From Clostridia bacterium (GTDB taxonomy: Bacteria > Bacillota > Clostridia > Oscillospirales > CAG-382), in contig JAFTTN010000092.1 in the NCBI GenBank assembly GCA_017466805.1, forward strand, positions 1 to 37,814: DNA of 37,814 nt. The letters are read 5' to 3'. The notes under the pieces are model-generated. The model was not told the origin of the DNA. It worked only from the letters and a program-made list of their open reading frames with translations, and searched no databases. Positions 30,296 to 37,747 of this stretch are shown one piece after another. Within the stretch, counting starts at the first letter, position 1. Every line of letters starts with the position of its first letter. A program made the position numbers and the translations under genes.

Positions 30296-31417
30296 TTATT
30301 TTATTTCGCCGAGAATTTTCAGAAAGCGTTCGATATCGCGGCGGGTATTATATTTCGAAAGCGAAACGCGCACTCCGCCGATTTCGTAGCTGCCGATAGT
30401 TTTATGCGCGTTCGGAGCGCAATGAAAGCCCGCCCGCACCGCAACACCGTTTTCCGAAAGTATTGCGGCAACCGTTTCGCAATCAAGGTTATTTTTATTA
30501 AAAAGCACTACCGGAACGAAGCCCCGGGATATATTTTCGTCGGGTGCGCCGTGCAACGTTATGTCAACCGCATCGTGCAACCCCTTTAACAAATATTCAT
30601 AAAGGCGGTATTCACTTCCGTTGAAAGATAATTCGTCGAGCGCAGCGGATAGACCTGCAATACCGCTTATATTCACCGTACCGGACTCAAGCTTTTCGGG
30701 GTATTCTTCAGGCATTTCGAAGATTTTCGAATTCGTCCCCGTACCGCCCTCTATCAAAGGCTCGATTAATATATCACTGTAAGGATTTATAATCAACGCA
30801 CCGACTCCCATCGGGCCGCAAAGTCCTTTATGCGCAGGCACACAAATTATGTCAACCCCGAGCTCGACTATATCTATTGGTATATGCCCTGCCGTTTGTG
30901 CGGCGTCGAGAATAAAAACCGAGTCGTTCGGAGCGACGCTTTTCAGGCATTCTATCGGCAATATTTTTCCGCATACGTTCGATGCGTGTGTAACGACGAT
31001 ATTGGTTGCCGAGCGGGCGACGCTTGCGAAATTTTCACAGGTGACCGAATCTCTTTTTATATCCACAAGAAATTGGCGCATTACTGTTTCGCCCTTTTTT
31101 CGCAATGAATTTACGGGGCGCATAACCGAATTATGCTCCATTGACGAAACGAGAGTTACGCCGCCGACACGATTCGTGCCCTTTATTGCTATATTCAGCG
31201 CCTCGGTTGCAGAGGATGTGAATATTACCAATTCCGGTCGTGTATTGAACAGACGCGCCAGCTTTTTTCGGCAATTATAGACGGTTTCTGCAGAATTGAG
31301 CGCGAATTTGTGACCGCTTCTGCCCGAATTTCCGCAGTTTTTCATCGCATACGACATTGCGCTGATAACCGATTTTGATTTAGGCAGAGTGGTTGCCGCA
31401 TTATCCAGATATATCAT
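30296..31417 (-). CDS. Class V aminotransferase: cysteine desulfurase/selenocysteine lyase-like
   Basis: A 373-residue PLP enzyme of the NifS/SufS/CsdB family. It would abstract sulfur (or selenium) from cysteine (or selenocysteine), leaving alanine. Visible motifs: the N-terminus MIYLDNAATTLPKS; VTHASNVCGKILP near the cofactor; the PLP lysine K197 in VPAHKGLCGPMG; and the catalytic Cys C333 in RAGFHCAPNAH, a CsdB/SufS-like setting. I start at the ATG at 31417, which overlaps the stop of the DUF3343 gene (ATGA) and has GAGG just upstream; the frame extends 33 codons further, but inside the previous gene. Pairing with DUF3343, a proposed Se/S carrier-like family, points to sulfur or selenium handling rather than general iron-sulfur assembly (inference). 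Confidence 0.9.
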   Translation of the reverse strand: MIYLDNAATTLPKSKSVISAMSYAMKNCGNSGRSGHKFALNSAETVYNCRKKLARLFNTRPELVIFTSSATEALNIAIKGTNRVGGVTLVSSMEHNSVMRPVNSLRKKGETVMRQFLVDIKRDSVTCENFASVARSATNIVVTHASNVCGKILPIECLKSVAPNDSVFILDAAQTAGHIPIDIVELGVDIICVPAHKGLCGPMGVGALIINPYSDILIEPLIEGGTGTNSKIFEMPEEYPEKLESGTVNISGIAGLSAALDELSFNGSEYRLYEYLLKGLHDAVDITLHGAPDENISRGFVPVVLFNKNNLDCETVAAILSENGVAVRAGFHCAPNAHKTIGSYEIGGVRVSLSKYNTRRDIERFLKILGEIK

Positions 31418-31635
31418 TTTTCCTCGGTGCTCCCTACTATCATTACACCTGCATCGGCAAGCAGAGAATTTACCTTTTCGGATACCGACGGATCGAAGCT
31501 TATGCCATATCCGCATCCGCGTACGCTGCGCACCGCCTTTGATCGCGTTATATTCGAATAAATGCCGTTGCTTTTTAATATTTCCTGCGCCTTAAGCGCA
31601 TAGGTGACAGATGAAAGGACGATTATCTTTTTCAT
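31414..31635 (-). CDS. DUF3343 protein, putative Se/S carrier-like
   Basis: A 73-residue protein beginning MKKIIVLSSVTYALKAQEIL, with RSVRGCGYGISFDP in the middle. This matches DUF3343, a small family often encoded beside cysteine desulfurases or SelD/YedF-type genes in anaerobes and proposed to carry sulfur or selenium. The single conserved-looking Cys lies in RGCGYG. The ATG at 31635 is chosen because GGGGAG lies 8 bases upstream; an upstream in-frame start (31668) would add 11 residues without a ribosome site. The 4-base overlap with the desulfurase gene indicates a two-gene operon. Confidence 0.85.
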   Translation of the reverse strand: MKKIIVLSSVTYALKAQEILKSNGIYSNITRSKAVRSVRGCGYGISFDPSVSEKVNSLLADAGVMIVGSTEEK

Positions 31636-31665
31636 AATTTTCACTCCCCTGCTACAGAATATGAG

Positions 31666-31705
31666 CAAAAAGAAAAAGCGGTGAAATACCGCCGTATCAC
31701 CGCTT
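31666..31705 (-). terminator. Terminator of the Nudix gene
   Basis: Arms AAGCGGTGA (31676-31684) and TCACCGCTT (31697-31705), followed on the minus strand by a T-rich run interrupted by one C. It lies directly after the Nudix stop codon. Confidence 0.7.
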
Positions 31706-31709
31706 CGTA

Positions 31710-32528
31710 TTATATATATCCCTTTTCTTTAAAATAGCCTTCGAAACGTTTCTTTTGGGGTTCTATGACCTTATCCGAATTCAAAAATTCGGCAAATTTC
31801 TTTTCGGACAGCCATACGTAGCCCTCGGTTTCGCCCGTTTGCAGCCTTACCGAATCCTTTTCGCAATCAACTATACCCAAAAAACAATAATAAACGGTTT
31901 GCTTTTCTTCATCGCGTATAACAGCAAGCTCTTTAAGATTATTGCAGGAAAGCCCCGTTTCTTCGCGCAGCTCGCGCTTGGCACACTGCCATTTATCCTC
32001 GCCGGAAAGTGCAGAGCCGCCCGCAGTCGACTCGTAACAATTCGGGTAGTTTTCCTTTGCAGATGCGCGCTTCATACAAAGATAACTGCCGTCCTTATGA
32101 AGAACGAGTATTTCGCACACCATATGATATAAGCCTTTTGGTATTGCATCGCCGCGTTTGATTTTTTGCTTCGAAAGCTTGTTTTCGGCGGTATAAAGAT
32201 CCCAAAGCTCATCGGTCGGCTCGATTTCGGAATTTAAAGCGACCGATTTTTGTTTTTTCTTTATTTCACGAGCTTTGCAAACGTAAACCGCAACAATCAA
32301 TCCGAGCATAAACAGACACACAAGCCCTACAATGACCGCGCCGACAACGCTGCCCTCACGGGCTAAATAAACCGTTCCGTATACACCCAAGCCACATAAA
32401 GCAACGCATACGGCGAGCAAAACCAGCGATGCCAAAAGCCGCAACGACCAATGCACCTTTTTATCGCTTGCCGCGTCCAAAACGAGCTCGAGCAGGCCTT
32501 CCAATATACCTTCAAGCAGTACTTCCAC
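31710..32528 (-). CDS. Membrane-anchored Nudix hydrolase
   Basis: A 272-residue protein. The first 25 residues are acidic and amphipathic. Two hydrophobic helices follow (about 29-52 and 59-82), then a charged linker. The C-terminal half is a Nudix domain with a perfect box: G, five residues, E, seven residues, then RELREETGL (in GGSALSGEDKWQCAKRE). Nudix enzymes cleave nucleoside diphosphate-linked or isoprenoid diphosphate substrates; the MutT/IPP-isomerase-like surrounding (YLCMKRAS, YPNCYESTAGG) resembles the YfcD/IDI branch. I start at the GTG at 32528, 6 bases after GAGGTG. The longer frame from 32579 would begin inside the upstream terminator and before the promoter. Membrane anchoring is not usual for this family. 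The substrate is unknown. Confidence 0.85.
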   Translation of the reverse strand: MEVLLEGILEGLLELVLDAASDKKVHWSLRLLASLVLLAVCVALCGLGVYGTVYLAREGSVVGAVIVGLVCLFMLGLIVAVYVCKAREIKKKQKSVALNSEIEPTDELWDLYTAENKLSKQKIKRGDAIPKGLYHMVCEILVLHKDGSYLCMKRASAKENYPNCYESTAGGSALSGEDKWQCAKRELREETGLSCNNLKELAVIRDEEKQTVYYCFLGIVDCEKDSVRLQTGETEGYVWLSEKKFAEFLNSDKVIEPQKKRFEGYFKEKGYI

Positions 32529-32546
32529 AGTTCTCACCTCGAGCCG

Positions 32547-32575
32547 ATTATAGCAAAAAAAGAAGTGCGTTTCAA
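32547..32575 (-). promoter_or_regulatory. Nudix gene promoter nested in the serpin terminator
   Basis: Minus strand: TTGAAA (32570-32575), 17-base spacer, TATAAT (32547-32552), with TG one base before the -10. The -35 box lies within the loop of the terminator hairpin at 32555-32588. The leader before the GTG is only about 12 bases. Confidence 0.75.
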
Positions 32576-32588
32576 GCACTTCTTTTTT
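32555..32588 (-). terminator. Rho-independent terminator of the serpin gene
   Basis: Arms GAAGTGC and GCACTTC (32562-32568 and 32576-32582) extended by A/T pairs, followed on the minus strand by T7, just after the serpin stop codon. Confidence 0.85.
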
Positions 32589-32592
32589 AACT

Positions 32593-34359
32593 TTATTCGG
32601 TTATATCGTTAAGAACGCCGATAAACACAGGGATGCAGGATTCGGTATCTACTATCATATACACAAACGGGCGGTCGAAGCATAGGCTCCATCCGCATTC
32701 CACAGCACCCTCTGTGTCAAATTCTACCGAGGTTACCGCGCCCGCTTTCGTGCCGAGCTCATCGACCTGAATAAAGGTTTTATGCAGTACGCTTCCGATA
32801 TAGATATTTCCGTTTTCCGATTCTGCCATATTTGTAAAATCCGCCATATTTTCATTAAAGGCTGTCGGCATACCGAGCGTTTGAAGGGTATCGTTAAGCT
32901 TGGCTAAATATTCGGATTTGAACTTTGGCAGCTTTGCTATACCGTAGGACGTTTTCGTATCCGTGATAAGCGTTTTCAAGCCTTCGGCATCGAGAGATTC
33001 GACATAATCGCCTATCGCGATATTTTCGTTTGGCATAACTGCATAGAAGGCGTATTTAGAGCCCTTATAGCTCTTTACAAAGCCCTTTGCGTTATCGGTT
33101 TCGATATATTTGCCCTCCTCCGAGCACATCATTTCTACCCGACGCACCTCGCCCGAGAGACTTTTGAATTCTCCGTTTTGAATATCGTTCTTACTGTAGG
33201 GAGTTGACCATTCAGCCTCGAAGCAAAGCGCATTGATGATATACGCAACCGCGTCCTCGCCGATTTCTTCGATAATTTGATCTATCATACCGTCGGTTTT
33301 TTCGTCTACCCAGCCATTAATTTCATCGACGGTGCTTTGGTCGAACGCCCTTCTGAACACCGAAGCGTTATAGGTATTTTCGTTAATTTTAATGAACGAG
33401 TCCTTGACTGTAAGGCTTTGGACATCGCGGAGCCATATAGAATTTGCGATTTTGAGCGTTTCGTCTTCTTTGGAAAGCTTATCGAGATATTCGGCGAAAT
33501 ATTTGTTCATATCCTTTAAAAGCAGCTCGTTGCAAAGCAAATTCTGCATTTCGGAATAGGTTTCGCCCTTTGCGCCGTTTGCCGACATCGTAAGCGCGAG
33601 CTGAACCGACAGCGGAGAGATAAGAAGGTTTTTATCGCCGTTTTGCCTATAGGCTTCCTTTAGCAATTCGGAGGCGAAATTAATTTGCGCATCCAATACT
33701 TTTTCGGGAACGGAGGAATAGAGATTGATATTTATATTCTCTTCGGATTCGATTATAAATTCACTGCTTATTTCGATAATCACGTGATACTCTGCCATAT
33801 CGAAGGTTTGTGCCATCGGTACGTGGCGGTGTATATTTATATCCAAATCAATATTCTCCAAATCGTCTTCTCCGTTTACCTCGACAGGTCTGAATCCGCC
33901 ATAAGTAAGCTTTGTAACGGTATGGCTTATAGAGCCGCTTCCTTCACGCAGGCGCACGAAAACGAGATAATTTCGGTTGAAGTATTCCTCGTCATACTTA
34001 TCGCAGGCATCGAGGAAGCCGATAGTTGTGTCGGAATACACCTTATCGACGCGCTCGAGCGGAAATATATCCTTGTACTCCAGATAATAGTCGTCGAGCT
34101 GTTTGCGCGATTTAATAACTACAGCACTCGGAAATTCAACCTTATCTGTAGCGGAATCGGTACGGACGTATTGCGCATTGATATCCAAGCTATACGGACC
34201 GACCTCGGTGACCTCTGTACAAACGGTATCGGATTCAAGGCTTATCGGGGCACTTGCCGAATCCGAGCTTTCGACGGCAGGCGAGGAGCTATCCGATACG
34301 TCGCCGCAGGCGGACAAAAGCAAAAGCGCACACAATGCAAAAGCCAATATACGTTTCAT
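32593..34359 (-). CDS. Serpin-type protease inhibitor lipoprotein
   Basis: A 588-residue surface lipoprotein, lipidated Cys 18 (LLSACGD). Residues about 45-210 are an extra N-terminal domain I do not recognise, followed by a serpin domain (about 221-585). Serpin landmarks: NLLISPLSVQLALTMSANGA, INALCFEAEW, the hinge ELGTKAGAVT (from E534) and the closing FDRPFVYMIVD. The hinge keeps the small residues needed for loop insertion, so an active inhibitor is likely. Counting from the hinge as in alpha-1-antitrypsin puts P1 near E550, in DTEGAVECG, but the loop is about three residues longer on the prime side, so P1 is uncertain. AAGGAG lies 9 bases before the ATG. It is a single-gene unit. Serpins trap serine or cysteine proteases; protection against host proteases or control of the surface subtilase are both possible. 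Confidence 0.92.
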   Translation of the reverse strand: MKRILAFALCALLLLSACGDVSDSSSPAVESSDSASAPISLESDTVCTEVTEVGPYSLDINAQYVRTDSATDKVEFPSAVVIKSRKQLDDYYLEYKDIFPLERVDKVYSDTTIGFLDACDKYDEEYFNRNYLVFVRLREGSGSISHTVTKLTYGGFRPVEVNGEDDLENIDLDINIHRHVPMAQTFDMAEYHVIIEISSEFIIESEENININLYSSVPEKVLDAQINFASELLKEAYRQNGDKNLLISPLSVQLALTMSANGAKGETYSEMQNLLCNELLLKDMNKYFAEYLDKLSKEDETLKIANSIWLRDVQSLTVKDSFIKINENTYNASVFRRAFDQSTVDEINGWVDEKTDGMIDQIIEEIGEDAVAYIINALCFEAEWSTPYSKNDIQNGEFKSLSGEVRRVEMMCSEEGKYIETDNAKGFVKSYKGSKYAFYAVMPNENIAIGDYVESLDAEGLKTLITDTKTSYGIAKLPKFKSEYLAKLNDTLQTLGMPTAFNENMADFTNMAESENGNIYIGSVLHKTFIQVDELGTKAGAVTSVEFDTEGAVECGWSLCFDRPFVYMIVDTESCIPVFIGVLNDITE

Positions 34360-34391
34360 AATCGAGTTCTCCTTATTTTGTTATTACGTCA

Positions 34392-34397
34392 ATTATA
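34392..34397 (-). promoter_or_regulatory. Probable -10 box of the serpin gene
   Basis: A perfect TATAAT on the minus strand, 32 bases before the ATG and after the M18 terminator. No good -35 hexamer is seen at 16-18 bases spacing, so activation by a factor is possible. Confidence 0.45.
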
Positions 34398-34426
34398 CGT
34401 TTAAAAAGAGAAAAACACTCACTTAT

Positions 34427-34456
34427 TATTAAAAAGGGCGCAAACTGCGCCCTTTT
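34427..34456 (-). terminator. Terminator of the tsaC-coaE-slt-M18 operon
   Basis: Ten-base arms AAAAGGGCGC (34432-34441) and GCGCCCTTTT (34447-34456) with a five-base loop; on the minus strand the stem runs into T5. Confidence 0.85.
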
Positions 34457-34459
34457 GTT

Positions 34460-35833
34460 TTAGCTGTTCAGGAATGCTACGCTCGCCTTATACATTTCAT
34501 AGATATCGTATTTGCTTGCAAGCTCGGTTACCGAGTGCATAGAAAGTATCGGCACGCCGCAATCGACCACCTCGATACCGTAGTGCGCGATTTCGGAGGC
34601 AACAGTACCCGCGCCGCCCTGATCGACCTTGCCGTATTCGCCAACCTGCCAAGCAACGCCGGCTTTATCGAATATTTGGGTAACCTTCGAAAGCGTTTCG
34701 GCAGAAGCATCGGAGCAGCCGCCCTTCCCGCGCGATCCGGTGTATTTGCTTATTGCAACGCCGCGGTTGAGGTATACCGAGTTAGATGCCTCGTACGCTT
34801 CGGCGTAGCAGGGATCGTAGGCACCGCCGACGTCTGCAGATAGGCAGATGCTTGCCTTCTTGCAGGCGAGATAGCTTTCGCCCGTGGATTCGCAAAGCGC
34901 GCGGATAAAATCGGGGTAGGATTCGCTGCCCAAGCCGGTTACGCCATAGGAGCCGATTTCTTCTTTATCGGCAAGCATAATAACCGAGGTATGCTCGGGG
35001 ATATCGCCATCGATAATCGCACGGAGCGAGGGATATGCGCAAATTCTGTCGTCGTGGCCGTACGCTGCGATAAGCGAGCGGTCGAAGCCGACCTCGCGCG
35101 ACATAATTGCGGGCACCGCGGTAAGCTCTGATGTGATAAGGTCGCGTTCGGTAATACCGTATTTTTCGTTAAGAATAGAAAGCACCTTTAGCTTTACGCC
35201 GCCGTCTTCATCGAAAGGAAGCGAGCCGTTGATTATATTCAAGCCCTCGCCCGAGATAAATTCCGATGCCGATTTACTCATCTGATCCTTGCCGATATGC
35301 GGCATAAGGTCGGAAATATAGAAAACCGGATCCTGCGGATCTGCACCGATATTAATATCAACACGTGTGCCGTCGGCACGGTAAACTACGCCGTGAAGCT
35401 CGAGCGGAACCGCCGTCCACTGATATTTTTTTATTCCGCCGTAGTAATGCGTTTTGAAATATGCAATGCCGCTGTTTTCGTAAAGCGGTTGGGGCTTTAG
35501 ATCAAGACGCGGGTTATCGATATGCGAAGCGATTATACGGCAGCCCTCGGACAAGGGCTTTTTGCCGATAACGGCAAGCATAACGCTCTTTTCTCGGTTT
35601 ACATAACATATCTTGTCGCCTGTCTTTAACGGCTCGCCGAGGGTATAGGGTCTAAAGCCCTTTGCCACAGCCTCGCCCTCGGCATAGTTAACCGCGCCTC
35701 GTTCGGTCTTTGCATTATCGATAAAATGGCGGTAATCCTTAATAAACTCTTCTACTTTAAGCAATTCCGCAGTATCCTTGGGTACCGAGCAGGGCTTTTT
35801 GTATTCTAATTTTTCGGCTTCTTTTCTTTCCAT
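34460..35833 (-). CDS. M18 family aminopeptidase
   Basis: A 457-residue cytoplasmic metallo-aminopeptidase of family M18 (ApeB/LAP4-like), which removes N-terminal residues from peptides using two metal ions. Metal and catalytic motifs: ASHIDNPRLD (H104, D106), DKEEIGSYG (E291, E292), LSADVGGAYDP (D334) and LSMHSVTE (H433); all expected positions are filled. The length is normal for the family. GAGG stands 9 bases before the ATG, overlapping the last codons of the transglycosylase gene, 4 bases away. Last gene of a four-gene operon. It could process peptides brought in by the Opp transporter, though it is a housekeeping enzyme in many bacteria. Confidence 0.94.
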   Translation of the reverse strand: MERKEAEKLEYKKPCSVPKDTAELLKVEEFIKDYRHFIDNAKTERGAVNYAEGEAVAKGFRPYTLGEPLKTGDKICYVNREKSVMLAVIGKKPLSEGCRIIASHIDNPRLDLKPQPLYENSGIAYFKTHYYGGIKKYQWTAVPLELHGVVYRADGTRVDINIGADPQDPVFYISDLMPHIGKDQMSKSASEFISGEGLNIINGSLPFDEDGGVKLKVLSILNEKYGITERDLITSELTAVPAIMSREVGFDRSLIAAYGHDDRICAYPSLRAIIDGDIPEHTSVIMLADKEEIGSYGVTGLGSESYPDFIRALCESTGESYLACKKASICLSADVGGAYDPCYAEAYEASNSVYLNRGVAISKYTGSRGKGGCSDASAETLSKVTQIFDKAGVAWQVGEYGKVDQGGAGTVASEIAHYGIEVVDCGVPILSMHSVTELASKYDIYEMYKASVAFLNS

Positions 35834-35837
35834 TTTA

Positions 35838-36401
35838 TTATTCCTCTTCTTTATAATACAGTTTTTTATAGTGTTTTAAATTGTTGTTGATTTTGTTTAC
35901 ATAATTCCGTGTTTCCTCGATCGGAATATTTTTTAGATTAACTCCGTCATCGCTGTATCGCGAATCCTTCAGCCAATTCCCTACTCTGCCGTGGCCGGCG
36001 TTATACGCAGCGAGCGCGGTATCCCAACAGCCGAATCGGTTATATAAATGCCGCAGGTAATAGGTGCCGTATTTTATATTCGTTTCGGGGTCGGTTATTT
36101 CGCCCGTGGGGGATTCCTCATCGAGCAGGCGCGACAGCCAATCGAGCGTATCCGGCACGAGCTGCATCAGGCCGATTGCGCCCGCGTGCGAGCGCGCGTT
36201 CGGATCGAAGCCGCTTTCGGCAAGGATAACCGAATAAACGAGTGCCTCGGGCACGTCGTATTCCGAAGCATACTTTTCGACGAATTCGGAATATTCACGC
36301 GGGTATAGCCGCTTTTGCAACGCACCGACTGCAAACACAGCAACGAAGGCAAATATTAAAAGTATTATTACACAGACGGCAAGAGCCGAGCGTTTATTCA
36401 A
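35838..36401 (-). CDS. Membrane-anchored lytic transglycosylase (SLT domain)
   Basis: A 187-residue protein. One N-terminal membrane helix (about 6-27) anchors a Slt70-type lysozyme-like domain (about 36-180). The catalytic Glu is E62 in LAESGFDPNARS, followed by GAIGLMQLVPDT, YLRHLYNRF and ALAAYNAGHGRVGNW, all typical of the family. It cleaves peptidoglycan to 1,6-anhydro products outside the membrane. The start is a TTG at 36401, supported by GGAGG 7 bases upstream and a 4-base overlap with the coaE stop (TTGA). Placement after coaE is a common Clostridia arrangement. Confidence 0.93.
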   Translation of the reverse strand: MNKRSALAVCVIILLIFAFVAVFAVGALQKRLYPREYSEFVEKYASEYDVPEALVYSVILAESGFDPNARSHAGAIGLMQLVPDTLDWLSRLLDEESPTGEITDPETNIKYGTYYLRHLYNRFGCWDTALAAYNAGHGRVGNWLKDSRYSDDGVNLKNIPIEETRNYVNKINNNLKHYKKLYYKEEE

Positions 36402-36991
36402 GCTTTTTCCTCCTTGATAGACAGCAGCAGGCTTTGTGACGCCTCACAAAAGGCTTCGTAGGACGAATCGTTGATTATGATATAGTCACTGTTTTCGATA
36501 ATAAAATCGTTTGTGCGTTGATTTGAAAGGCGCGAGCGTGCCTGTTCTTCGGTTATGCCGTCGCGCGCGATTATGCGGGCAATGCAAGCCTGATCGGGCG
36601 CGGTTATTCCGATAACCGATTCGCAGGCGCTATCGAGTCCGCTTTCGAAAAGTGCGGGAGCATCGAGAATTACGATTTCGTTTTCGCCGTACTCGGCAAT
36701 AATTTCGAAAACGCGTTTACTGATATGCTTATGTGTTATTTTATTAAGCAAAAGCAGCTTTTCTTTGTCCGAGAAAACTATTTGCGCCACCGCTTTTCGA
36801 TTAAGAGCGCCGTCCTTGATTGCGATATCGCCGAAATGCTCGACGATTTCTTCGAGGCAGGGTGTACGCTTCGAAACGAGCTCGGCGTATACCTCGTCGC
36901 AATCTACAACCTTATATCCGAGCTCTTTTGCAAGCTTACAAAAGCCGGTTTTTCCGCTTCCGCTTCTGCCGCAAAGCCCTATCATTCGCAT
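36398..36991 (-). CDS. coaE: Dephospho-CoA kinase
   Basis: A 197-residue P-loop kinase that phosphorylates dephospho-CoA, the last step of coenzyme A synthesis. P-loop GRSGSGKT (8-15), the substrate motif VVDCDEVYAEL (about 28-38), the conserved IVILDAPALFESGLD segment and SRLSNQ are present; the length is standard. The ATG at 36991 overlaps the end of the tsaC gene by 10 bases and lies 8 bases after GGAGGTG. Confidence 0.95.
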   Translation of the reverse strand: MRMIGLCGRSGSGKTGFCKLAKELGYKVVDCDEVYAELVSKRTPCLEEIVEHFGDIAIKDGALNRKAVAQIVFSDKEKLLLLNKITHKHISKRVFEIIAEYGENEIVILDAPALFESGLDSACESVIGITAPDQACIARIIARDGITEEQARSRLSNQRTNDFIIENSDYIIINDSSYEAFCEASQSLLLSIKEEKA

Positions 36992-37620
36992 TTCCCGAGC
37001 ACCTCCTCGATTTTTTCCTTCGGGAACGAGCCGACACGCAAAATCTTCGGTCTTTCGCCAACGAGCGATACTATTGTGGATTCCAAGCCAAAAATGCAGC
37101 TTCCGCCGTCGATTATTATATCGGCAACCGATTTTACAGCATCGAGCTCGGTAGCGCTTACCGCACTTTTGAAGCCCGAAAGGTTTGCGCTCGTGGCGGC
37201 TATCGGCTTGCCGAAGGCTTTTGAAATTTCGAGAAAAATTTTATTCGACGGGAAGCGCAAGCCGACTGTTTCGCCGCCCGAAACGGCAACCGAAGGCACG
37301 GCAGGCTTCTTTTTTACGACAAGGGTTAAAGGCCCGGGTGAAAAGCGTTTGATAAGCTCGCGCGCGGTATTATCCAGAACTCCGACCTCTTCCGCCATAT
37401 CGATACCCGAAATATGCATAAGCAAGGGTTTATCGAGCGGGCGCTGCTTTTTTTCGTAAAGCGATTTTACAGCCCGAGCGTTGAACGCATCTGCGCCGAT
37501 ACCGTAGACCGTTTCGGTAGGAAACACCAAAAGCCCGCCGTTTTTTAGCAGCTCTGCGGTTTTATTGATTATATTAATATCTATATTGTTTTCATCAACG
37601 CTATAAAGATTTGCGCCCAT
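36982..37620 (-). CDS. tsaC: L-threonylcarbamoyladenylate synthase (Sua5/YciO/YrdC family)
   Basis: A 212-residue YrdC-domain protein that makes threonylcarbamoyl-AMP for the t6A modification of tRNA. Motifs: FPTETVYGIGADA (ATP and threonine site), KKQRPLDKPL, RFSPGPLTLV, GLRFPSN, IAATSANLSG and GLESTIVSL. There is no C-terminal Sua5 domain, so TsaC length. AGAGGTG lies before the ATG. First gene of the operon that ends at 34460; divergent from metA. Confidence 0.95.
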   Translation of the reverse strand: MGANLYSVDENNIDINIINKTAELLKNGGLLVFPTETVYGIGADAFNARAVKSLYEKKQRPLDKPLLMHISGIDMAEEVGVLDNTARELIKRFSPGPLTLVVKKKPAVPSVAVSGGETVGLRFPSNKIFLEISKAFGKPIAATSANLSGFKSAVSATELDAVKSVADIIIDGGSCIFGLESTIVSLVGERPKILRVGSFPKEKIEEVLGKCE

Positions 37621-37640
37621 AAAATCACCTCTTTGAATAA

Positions 37641-37669
37641 ATTATAGCACACAAAGGTATGTTTTTCCA
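37641..37669 (-). promoter_or_regulatory. Promoter of the tsaC operon
   Basis: Minus strand: TGGAAA (37664-37669), 17-base spacer, TATAAT (37641-37646), with TG one base before the -10. The -35 is weak, the extended -10 compensates. Confidence 0.65.
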
Positions 37670-37689
37670 CAGTTTAGAGAAAAAAACTA

Positions 37690-37718
37690 TTGAATAAGCC
37701 GCAAATGTTTGATATAAT
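37690..37718 (+). promoter_or_regulatory. Promoter of metA
   Basis: TTGAAT (37690-37695), 17-base spacer, TATAAT (37713-37718), with TG one base before the -10. The leader is only about 23 bases, too short for a SAM or T-box riboswitch. Confidence 0.75.
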
Positions 37719-37747
37719 AGCCTTAATTATAAGATTTGGAGCAAATA

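Noticed and set aside
31418-31516. An N-terminal extension of 33 residues on the cysteine desulfurase.
   Set aside because: It lies wholly within the DUF3343 gene and precedes the standard family start MIYLDNAATT.
32529-32579. A longer Nudix protein starting at 32579.
   Set aside because: It would begin in the serpin terminator and upstream of the TTGAAA/TATAAT promoter; the GTG at 32528 has GAGGTG at correct spacing.
37719-37747. SAM riboswitch or T-box before metA.
   Set aside because: The predicted leader is about 23 bases, too short for either, and no such motif is seen.
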